Positions 5,254-11,114 of a stretch of 11,114 nt of DNA are shown here, piece by piece. Position 1 is the first letter of the stretch. Each line of letters begins with the position of its first letter. The translations under genes were made by a program, and so were the position numbers. The notes beneath the pieces are model-generated. The model ran no database searches. It saw only the letters and a program-made list of their open reading frames with translations, and was not told the origin of the DNA. Origin of the DNA: Sulfurovum sp. (GTDB taxonomy: Bacteria; Campylobacterota; Campylobacteria; Campylobacterales; Sulfurovaceae); assembly GCA_021159425.1 (NCBI GenBank), contig JAGGRU010000194.1, positions 1-11,114 on the forward strand, in the 5' to 3' direction.

Positions 5254-6779
5254 TAGAAACCTCCCTTATCTGTTTTGGCTACTTTTATCATATCTTTAGC
5301 CTCTTGAGTAATTGCCTTTTCATGCATAAATGAGACCATCGCTTTCACAGAATTGTCAATAGGTTCAAGTACCGGTTTAGGATAAACACCCAACCAAATA
5401 ACGATCAGAACCAATGGTATAAGTGACCAAGTCTCTTTTGAATCCAGATCTTTCAGTGTTTTATTTGCTTCATTTGTCACTGGTCCGAAGAAAGTCTTTT
5501 TATAGACTGCCAACATATAGATCGCACCAATAATAATGGATGTACCTGCCAGGATCGTCATGATAGGTGAAACTTGGTAGAAACCAAGAAGTACAAGGAA
5601 TTCACCGACAAAACCTATGGTTAGCGGCAGACCAACTGAAGCCATAAGCATAATACCGAATATCACTGCGTACTTAGGCATGACTGAAGCAAGACCACCG
5701 AACTCAGACATAAGCTTTGTATGTCTTCGGTCATAGATAACACCTACAAGCATAAACAGAGCCCCTGATACAATACCGTGAGACAACATTTGGAAAACTG
5801 AACCACTGATACCTTCTGCATTCATAGCAAAAATACCAAGCATAATAATACCCATGTGTGAAACAGAAGAGTATGCAATAACTTGTTTAATATCTTTCTG
5901 AGCATAAGCAACCATGGCTGTATATATGATCATGATGATCGCAAGAATAGCAATCGGTGTGATCATCATTACAGAAGCATCCGGGAACATTGGAAGAGAG
6001 AATCTCACAAATCCATACGTACCCATTTTAAGAAGTACTGCTGCCAATATTACCGAACCGATAGTTGGTGCCTGCCCGTGAGCATATGGCAACCAAGTAT
6101 GGAATGGGAACATTGGTACCTTGATGGCAAATCCAAAGAAGAATGCAGCAAAGAGCCAAAGTTGATAATTGACCGGCAGCACCAAAGAGTACCAATCTGT
6201 AATTGCAAAACTCCATACACCTGTAAGATTATGGTACACATATGCCATAAAGAGCATACCTACCAACATGATAAGTGACCCCGTAAATGTATAGAGGAAG
6301 AATTTAACAGAAGCATACACCCTAAGAGGTCCACCCCATGCACCAATGATATACAACATCGGTACAAGTGAAAGCTCCCAGAACAGGTAGAATATAATTG
6401 CATCAAGCGCAACAAATACACCTATCATAGTCATCTCAAGGAAAAGGAGTGTAATGATCATGTTTTTAATATTTTTAGTAATAGTCATACTCATCATACC
6501 TATCAGCGTCATAAGTGTCGCCATAAGAATAATAAAGAGTGAAATACCATCAACACCAACATAATAACCAATACCCATATCCGGGATCAAAGGAATCAAT
6601 TCTACAAACTGCATACCTGCATTTGAAGAATCAAAACTTAACCATAGCCATAAAGAGAGGAAGAACTCGATGGCAGCAACTGTGATACCATACGCTCTTG
6701 CGCTGTCTTTATTTACAACAAATCCTAACAATCCTGCGATCGCCGGGAAAAATACTAATACACTTAAAATATTATCCAT
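5253..6779 (-). CDS. nuoM: NADH-quinone oxidoreductase subunit M
   Basis: This antiporter-like proton-channel subunit of complex I (508 aa, normal length, about 14 helices) sits between NuoL and NuoN in the membrane arm. Signature segments are YLFWELSLVPMLY with E135, FAIKVPMFPFHTWLP with K220, VLLKMGTYGF with K251, SSVSHMG (304-310), and FVGEF with E393 matching the terminal Glu of the E. coli subunit. The HGQAPT stretch (234-239) after the broken helix is also conserved. An AAGGAG Shine-Dalgarno precedes the ATG. The gene follows nuoL by 9 nt and overlaps nuoN by one base. Nothing in it departs from the family. Confidence 0.97.
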   Translation of the reverse strand: MDNILSVLVFFPAIAGLLGFVVNKDSARAYGITVAAIEFFLSLWLWLSFDSSNAGMQFVELIPLIPDMGIGYYVGVDGISLFIILMATLMTLIGMMSMTITKNIKNMIITLLFLEMTMIGVFVALDAIIFYLFWELSLVPMLYIIGAWGGPLRVYASVKFFLYTFTGSLIMLVGMLFMAYVYHNLTGVWSFAITDWYSLVLPVNYQLWLFAAFFFGFAIKVPMFPFHTWLPYAHGQAPTIGSVILAAVLLKMGTYGFVRFSLPMFPDASVMMITPIAILAIIMIIYTAMVAYAQKDIKQVIAYSSVSHMGIIMLGIFAMNAEGISGSVFQMLSHGIVSGALFMLVGVIYDRRHTKLMSEFGGLASVMPKYAVIFGIMLMASVGLPLTIGFVGEFLVLLGFYQVSPIMTILAGTSIIIGAIYMLAVYKKTFFGPVTNEANKTLKDLDSKETWSLIPLVLIVIWLGVYPKPVLEPIDNSVKAMVSFMHEKAITQEAKDMIKVAKTDKGGF

Positions 6780-6788
6780 CTCGACTCC

Positions 6789-8687
6789 TTAACTTAACAT
6801 CGCAGAAATGGCTGCGACTACCAAAAGTAATACTGAACCAAGAGCCATCCAATTTAGATAGTTTGAAAGGTTACCTGTTTGCATTTTTCTGGTGCCATCA
6901 CCACTTTTATATAGAAATTTAGCGATACCATCTACGGTTGCATCCACTATCTTCATATCTACATCTTTCCACATATGTTCAGAGAGCATTGCATATGGTT
7001 TTGTAATGAACTCTTCATAGAATTGCGGAATATAGTATTGATTTGCAAGAAGCTTATAAATGAAGCTGTTTTCAAGCTCTTCATCTCTTTTAAGCCCGTT
7101 GGCATATTTTTTATATGCCAACCATATACCACCGACTGCAAATACAAGTACCACTGCAGTAAGTACCCATATAAGATGGTGTGTATGATCACTCATCACA
7201 TAATCCGGTAAAAGTTTTGTAACAAACGTTTGAAAACCACCCATAAAGAACCCGGCGATTACTGCCAATAGTGCTAGTGGTGACATCGCGATCAGTACAA
7301 ATTTGTACATCTCATGCGGATGCAGTGTCGATTCATCATATCTTGCTTTACCGTGGAAGGTCAAGAATACTTGTCTAAAGCTATAGAATGCTGTCATACC
7401 GGCAGTCAATACCAGGATAGCCCACAATACATAGGTACCTTCGTTAAATGCTGTTTCAATGATGGCATCTTTTGAGAAGAATCCAGCAAATACAGGAATA
7501 CCTGCAAGTGCCAATGATGCCACTCCCATGTAGATATAAGTCCAATTCATTGCCTTTTTAAGTCCACCCATCTTAAAGATATCAAGTTCACCATCCATGG
7601 CATGCATAACATTACCTGCACCCAGGAAGAGAAGTGCTTTAAAGAATGCGTGTGCGGCAAGGTGGAAAAGTGCGATCCAGTATGCACCAAGTCCGGCAGC
7701 GGCAAACATATAACCTAACTGAGAGAGAGTAGAGAATGCGATGATCCTCTTCAAGTCTCTGTTGACCAGTGCCATAGATGCAGCAAAAAGTGCTACAAAT
7801 GTACCAAGTGCTGCAATGAAGAAGCTTACTTCAGGAGTTGCAGAGAAAATTGGATTTGCTCTGATCACCAAGAAAACCCCTGCTGTTACCATTGTGGCTG
7901 CGTGAATCAATGCAGAGACCGGTGTAGGACCTTCCATTGCATCTGTCAGCCACGTATGGAGTGGAAACTGAGCTGATTTACCCATTGCACCTATAAAGAG
8001 TGCAAGTGCTGCTGCATTAAGAACTGAACCACTTAATTCCGGAACGGCTGCAAAAACTACATCATACTGAAGTGAACCTACATTCCAGTAAATAATAAAG
8101 AGTCCAACCAGCATTCCAAGGTCAGCAATACGGTTTACAATAAACGCTTCATTTGCTGCCCATGACGGAGAGATGGAAGGATTTTCTTCTCTTGGCTGAT
8201 CCGCTTTATGATACCAAAAACCGATAAGTAACCAGGAACAGACACCCACGCCTTCCCAACCGATAAAGAGTCCGGCAAAGTTATCTGACATTACCAGGAT
8301 CATCATTGAGAAAACGAATGCTGAAAGGTAAGAAAAGAATCTATTGAAACTCTTATCGTGATCCATATAACCGATCGAATAGATATGAACTACAGTAGAT
8401 ACCAAAGTAACTACTGTCATCATTGTTACAGATACTTGATCAACCAGAAACCCAAATGGAATAGTTAAATCTCCTGCTGAGATCCACTCCATCATTGTTA
8501 CATGGACAGCTGCTCCTGTTGAGTAAACATGATATGCCAATGTTGCTGAAGCTGCAAAAGAGATAAACAATAACGATGAAGCTACGATCCCTACGAATGT
8601 TTGTTTTGGACTCATCCCAAAAAGAGCTGAGAACAGTGAACCTGCAAACGGAGCAAATAGTGCTATATATACTAAATTTTCCATCAT
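6789..8687 (-). CDS. nuoL: NADH-quinone oxidoreductase subunit L
   Basis: This is the most distal antiporter-like subunit of complex I, with a long lateral helix that spans the membrane arm. At 632 aa it is slightly longer than E. coli NuoL (613). Proton-path residues are present: E145 in FIGWEGVGVCSW, K237 in GAMGKSAQFPLHTWL, K350 in HAFFKALLFLGAGN, and K406 in GFFSKDAI. The C-terminal region after about residue 540 (YYIPQFYEEFITKPY onward) is amphipathic and ends in one hydrophobic helix, which fits the lateral helix and its anchor. The gene opens with two ATG codons in a row and overlaps nuoK as TAATG. The second ATG may be the real start (see the RBS entry). Confidence 0.97.
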   Translation of the reverse strand: MMENLVYIALFAPFAGSLFSALFGMSPKQTFVGIVASSLLFISFAASATLAYHVYSTGAAVHVTMMEWISAGDLTIPFGFLVDQVSVTMMTVVTLVSTVVHIYSIGYMDHDKSFNRFFSYLSAFVFSMMILVMSDNFAGLFIGWEGVGVCSWLLIGFWYHKADQPREENPSISPSWAANEAFIVNRIADLGMLVGLFIIYWNVGSLQYDVVFAAVPELSGSVLNAAALALFIGAMGKSAQFPLHTWLTDAMEGPTPVSALIHAATMVTAGVFLVIRANPIFSATPEVSFFIAALGTFVALFAASMALVNRDLKRIIAFSTLSQLGYMFAAAGLGAYWIALFHLAAHAFFKALLFLGAGNVMHAMDGELDIFKMGGLKKAMNWTYIYMGVASLALAGIPVFAGFFSKDAIIETAFNEGTYVLWAILVLTAGMTAFYSFRQVFLTFHGKARYDESTLHPHEMYKFVLIAMSPLALLAVIAGFFMGGFQTFVTKLLPDYVMSDHTHHLIWVLTAVVLVFAVGGIWLAYKKYANGLKRDEELENSFIYKLLANQYYIPQFYEEFITKPYAMLSEHMWKDVDMKIVDATVDGIAKFLYKSGDGTRKMQTGNLSNYLNWMALGSVLLLVVAAISAMLS

Positions 8688-8695
8688 TACCCCTT
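8682..8695 (-). promoter_or_regulatory. nuoL ribosome binding site and tandem ATG starts
   Basis: AAGGGG (8695-8690) lies 2 nt before the first ATG (8687-8685) and 5 nt before the second (8684-8682). A distance of 2 nt is short for initiation, so the second ATG is probably used. This would remove one methionine from the protein. The first ATG is the one that overlaps the nuoK stop. Confidence 0.5.
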
Positions 8696-8989
8696 CATGC
8701 TTGCAAGATCATCAAGATCAAGACTGCCGTATTTTTTGTACAATACAATTAAAAGACCAAGTCCGACTGCTACTTCAGATGCTGCAATAGCAATGATAAA
8801 GAAGGCGAACATTTGACCTGTTAAGTCATTGTAATAGTGTGAGATCGCTGCAAACGCAATATTGACTGCATTAAGCATAACCTCTGTTGCGAAGAAAAGC
8901 ATTAAAAGATTTCTTCTTCTCAGTACACCCATTAATCCTATGGAAAAGATCAGTGCTGAGACGATAAGGTAATGAGATAAACCTATCAT
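8687..8989 (-). CDS. nuoK: NADH-quinone oxidoreductase subunit K
   Basis: This is a small complex I membrane subunit (100 aa, the usual size) with three hydrophobic helices. Buried acidic residues E36 (LLMLFFATEVMLNAVN) and E72 (IAASEVAVGLGLL) sit at the same numbers as the coupling glutamates of E. coli NuoK, and RRR at 24-26 matches the conserved basic loop. The ATG overlaps the nuoJ stop as ATGA with an AAGGA Shine-Dalgarno, and the stop overlaps nuoL as TAATG. It is therefore coupled on both sides, consistent with equal dosage of the J-K-L subunits. Confidence 0.96.
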   Translation of the reverse strand: MIGLSHYLIVSALIFSIGLMGVLRRRNLLMLFFATEVMLNAVNIAFAAISHYYNDLTGQMFAFFIIAIAASEVAVGLGLLIVLYKKYGSLDLDDLASMKG

Positions 8990-9549
8990 TTTTCATCCTT
9001 TTGTATCAAGATTTCATCATCTGCACTCATATCTTCAGTGAGACTCTGATCCATTTTTTTACCTGCAAGGATAATCCCTGCAATCATTGCTACAAGTAAC
9101 ATAACTGCTGCCAGTTCAAACGGTACAAGATATTTTGTAAAAAGTACGATCCCCACATCTTGTGCATTACCTACACCTTCATGCATAGGATAAAGTGCTT
9201 GAATTGCTTCAGAGTGAATAGGTGCTGCAAACATAAGCACTAAAACCAATGCAGACAAACCACCAAGTAAAAATACTAAGGCAGGGTTTGTATTTTTCTC
9301 TTTAATATCTCTTGTGGCATCAAAGAACATCATTGCAAATGAGTAAAGAGCCATAATTGCCCCTACATAAACGATGAGTTGAACCACACCTAGGAAATCC
9401 GCTCCCAGGATAAAGAAAAATCCTGAAATTAAGATCATTCCTGCTGCAAGTGACGTCATTGCATAAAGTACATTTTTACTCATTACAGTAATGAGGAAAA
9501 GTCCTATTGTTAAAACCGAAAATAAATAAAAGGCTACTGCTTCATACAT
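8986..9549 (-). CDS. nuoJ: NADH-quinone oxidoreductase subunit J
   Basis: This complex I membrane subunit (187 aa, E. coli 184) has about five helices and lies beside NuoK at the base of the membrane arm. The conserved third helix is clear at about residues 50-75 (ADFLGVVQLIVYVGAIMALY), including the segment that changes between alpha and pi helix during turnover in solved structures. The usual LFLFVIML tail of that helix reads LYSFAMMFFD, probably a lineage variant. The charged C-terminus (KKMDQSLTEDMSADDEILI region) is cytoplasmic. A strong AAGGAGG precedes the ATG. There is a 12-nt gap after nuoI and a 4-nt overlap with nuoK. Confidence 0.95.
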   Translation of the reverse strand: MYEAVAFYLFSVLTIGLFLITVMSKNVLYAMTSLAAGMILISGFFFILGADFLGVVQLIVYVGAIMALYSFAMMFFDATRDIKEKNTNPALVFLLGGLSALVLVLMFAAPIHSEAIQALYPMHEGVGNAQDVGIVLFTKYLVPFELAAVMLLVAMIAGIILAGKKMDQSLTEDMSADDEILIQKDEK

Positions 9550-9561
9550 ATTCTTTCCTCC

Positions 9562-10185
9562 TTAATACGCTAATGGCGTTTGTTTAATATTGTCATCAGC
9601 ATTTGGTGAAACTGCACCAAATCCATCATACTCTTGTTGCAAGTTAAGCTTGTCGATAGGTGTTAACATATCTTCAAAGAGTGAAAAACTTGCTCTCTGC
9701 TCAGATGCTGTTTCATATCTTGGTCCATGTACGATCGCCAATTCAGGACACACTTCCGCACAATAACCGCAGAAGATACATCTACCGAAGTTGATCGTAT
9801 ATTCACTTACCTCTTTACGCTGATTTTCATCATATCTTGTATCCATGGTAATACAGTTAGAGATACAGATCTTTTCACAAAGTCCACATCCGATACATCT
9901 GTAACTTCCGCTTTCAAGCAGTCTAAGCATATCATGGATCGCTCTATATCTTGGAGAGATAGGCATCTTTTCAAATGGATACTTAACTGTATGCATATTG
10001 TTTAAGAAAAGTGCTTTCCCCATCTCTCTAAGTGTTACCCAAAGACCTACAAAAAGTTCACCTTTTAAAGATCTTTTGACCACTTGCGTAAACTTATCCA
10101 TATTTGTTACAGGTGTAACACCTACATCCAGTTTTGTATAGTTTTGTATTCCTACATTTCTATTTTTAAATTGTTCTAAACCCAT
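9562..10185 (-). CDS. nuoI: NADH-quinone oxidoreductase subunit I, 2[4Fe-4S] protein
   Basis: This peripheral-arm subunit carries the two tetranuclear clusters N6a and N6b that pass electrons toward cluster N2 and the quinone (207 aa, somewhat longer than the E. coli protein of about 180). Two ferredoxin motifs are visible: C97-x2-C100-x2-C103-x3-C107 and C136-x2-C139-x2-C142-x3-C146-P. The first lacks the usual proline after its fourth Cys (CISNC), and a fifth cysteine, C111, follows. The N-terminal 70 residues include an amphipathic stretch that would lie on the membrane. The C-terminus has the GPRYETAS region followed by about 45 poorly conserved residues. An AAGGAG precedes the ATG, and spacing is 9 nt from nuoH and 12 nt to nuoJ. 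Confidence 0.96.
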   Translation of the reverse strand: MGLEQFKNRNVGIQNYTKLDVGVTPVTNMDKFTQVVKRSLKGELFVGLWVTLREMGKALFLNNMHTVKYPFEKMPISPRYRAIHDMLRLLESGSYRCIGCGLCEKICISNCITMDTRYDENQRKEVSEYTINFGRCIFCGYCAEVCPELAIVHGPRYETASEQRASFSLFEDMLTPIDKLNLQQEYDGFGAVSPNADDNIKQTPLAY

Positions 10186-10194
10186 ATTATCTCC

Positions 10195-11114
10195 TTATGC
10201 CATCAACACTAGTGCTGTGATCAAGATATTGATCAATGCTACTGGCATTAAAACTTTCCAACACAACCACATCAACTGATCCGGTCTTATGTGTGGCCAA
10301 GATGCTCTTACCCATAACATTAAGAAGAAGAAGAATCCTACCTTCAAAATAATCGTTATCCAACCAATTCCTTCGACGCTGTATCCGCCAAGGAAAACAA
10401 CTGCTGCAATAATAGAAACAGTGATCATATTGGCATACTCACCAATGAAGAACATACCCCATCTCATTCCTGAATACTCTGTTGCATAACCTGAAACAAC
10501 CTCTGCTTCATGCTCAAGAAGGTCAAACGGTGTTCTGTTCGTCTCTGCAAATCCTGCAATAAGGAAAAGTATAAAGGCGACCGGTTGTTGCCAGATAAGC
10601 CATGAACCAACGCCTCCTGCCTGATAATTGTTAAAATCAACAAATGAAAGAGAACCAACAAGCATAATAGGTGCCAAAATGGAAAGTCCCGTAATGACTT
10701 CATAAGACAAAAACTGTACTGCTGTTCTTGCCGCACCGATAATACCCCATTTATTCGCCTGTGACATACCTGCCAGCAAAGGACCGTACAGTCCCGCTGC
10801 CATCATTCCCAGAACAAATAGAATACCGATATTCAGATCCGCTGCAATGGAAGGTACAAAGACATCACCCAATAACGGAATCCAAGACGGAATTGTAAAG
10901 TCAGGGAAAACCGGTACTGCTGACAATGCAATAAATGCTGTTGCGGCAGTAATAAGAGGCGCAATCATGAAAATAAACTTATTTGCATTTTGAGGAATAA
11001 TATCTTCTTTGGTAAAAAGTTTAATTCCATCTGCTACAAGTTGCAATAATCCGTAAGGTCCTACGTGCATAGGTCCTAATCTTCTTTGCATAAATGCAAG
11101 TACTTTTCTTTCAA
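10195..11114 (-). CDS. nuoH: NADH-quinone oxidoreductase subunit H, 5' end outside the window
   Basis: NuoH is the heel subunit of complex I that joins the two arms and forms much of the quinone chamber. The frame is open to the window edge: the codons upstream of the internal ATG at 11091-11089 read ERKVLAF, matching the conserved GERxxLxxxQxRxGP of the family. That ATG is therefore internal and not the start. About 305 residues are present. By comparison with E. coli NuoH (325), some 35 N-terminal residues with the first helix are missing. The quinone-site segments VGPYGLLQLVADGIKLFTKE and AETNRTPFDLLEHEAE...YATEYSG are intact, as is FFIGEYANM. An insert relative to E. coli (about 15 residues, FTIPSWIPLLGDVFVPS) lies before ADLNIGIL. 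It is the first nuo gene seen here. Confidence 0.97.
   Translation of the reverse strand, partial: ERKVLAFMQRRLGPMHVGPYGLLQLVADGIKLFTKEDIIPQNANKFIFMIAPLITAATAFIALSAVPVFPDFTIPSWIPLLGDVFVPSIAADLNIGILFVLGMMAAGLYGPLLAGMSQANKWGIIGAARTAVQFLSYEVITGLSILAPIMLVGSLSFVDFNNYQAGGVGSWLIWQQPVAFILFLIAGFAETNRTPFDLLEHEAEVVSGYATEYSGMRWGMFFIGEYANMITVSIIAAVVFLGGYSVEGIGWITIILKVGFFFFLMLWVRASWPHIRPDQLMWLCWKVLMPVALINILITALVLMA

Noticed and set aside
5883..6278. Plus-strand open frame opposite nuoM
   Set aside because: It is His/Cys/Lys rich in the way expected from the complement of membrane-protein codons, without a start signal. The opposite strand is an unambiguous nuoM.
1..11114. CRISPR array, prophage, toxin-antitoxin or insertion sequence
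   Set aside because: There are no regularly spaced repeats, no transposase or integrase gene, and the coding space is filled with core genes.

Overview
The window reads as a stretch of Campylobacterota (Epsilonproteobacteria) chromosome, most likely from a Sulfurovum/Sulfurimonas-like organism. The basis is moderate-to-low GC, a nuo operon in the order H-I-J-K-L-M-N, NuoI and NuoJ variants that look epsilonproteobacterial, and a UbiA-family prenyltransferase of the kind that acts in the futalosine menaquinone route. The genus is inferred from protein sequence character, not from a search.

Right part (3763-11114, minus strand): the distal half of the operon for respiratory complex I. It is transcribed right to left as nuoH (5' end outside the window), nuoI, nuoJ, nuoK, nuoL, nuoM, nuoN. 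Gaps are 9-12 nt or start/stop overlaps (ATGA, TAATG), so this is one polycistronic unit with translational coupling. Together these genes supply the quinone-site/heel subunit NuoH, the peripheral 2[4Fe-4S] subunit NuoI, the small membrane subunits J and K, and the three antiporter-like pumping subunits L, M and N. The expected proton-channel Glu and Lys residues are visible in all of them.

Middle (2742-3757): miaA on the plus strand converges on nuoN. The junction is filled by a perfect 21-bp inverted repeat whose arms are each palindromic and carry an outer GTAG, the layout of a REP doublet (REPIN). It supplies the miaA stop codon. miaA has no Shine-Dalgarno and may be leaderless. A 65-bp divergent promoter region separates it from pssA.

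Left part (1-2741, minus strand): pssA (phosphatidylserine synthase), a UbiA-type prenyltransferase (probably mqnP), a 106-aa membrane-anchored coiled-coil protein of unknown function, and a divergent family-1 uracil-DNA glycosylase. They are packed like an operon (22 nt, 0 nt, then a TTGA start/stop overlap). Downstream lies tRNA-Arg(GCG) with a clear sigma70 promoter of its own (TTGAAA-17-TATAAT). A 100-bp imperfect palindrome begins at the base immediately after the tRNA CCA end, and a third related arm lies beyond it at the window edge.

The genes are mostly core functions: lipid head group and menaquinone synthesis, complex I (which reduces menaquinone in this group), tRNA modification and DNA repair. 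The unusual material is the two palindromic repeat systems, the variant glycosylase and the atypical translation starts. I see no defence system, insertion-sequence transposase, CRISPR array or prophage gene. No gene-free stretch exceeds 300 bases.
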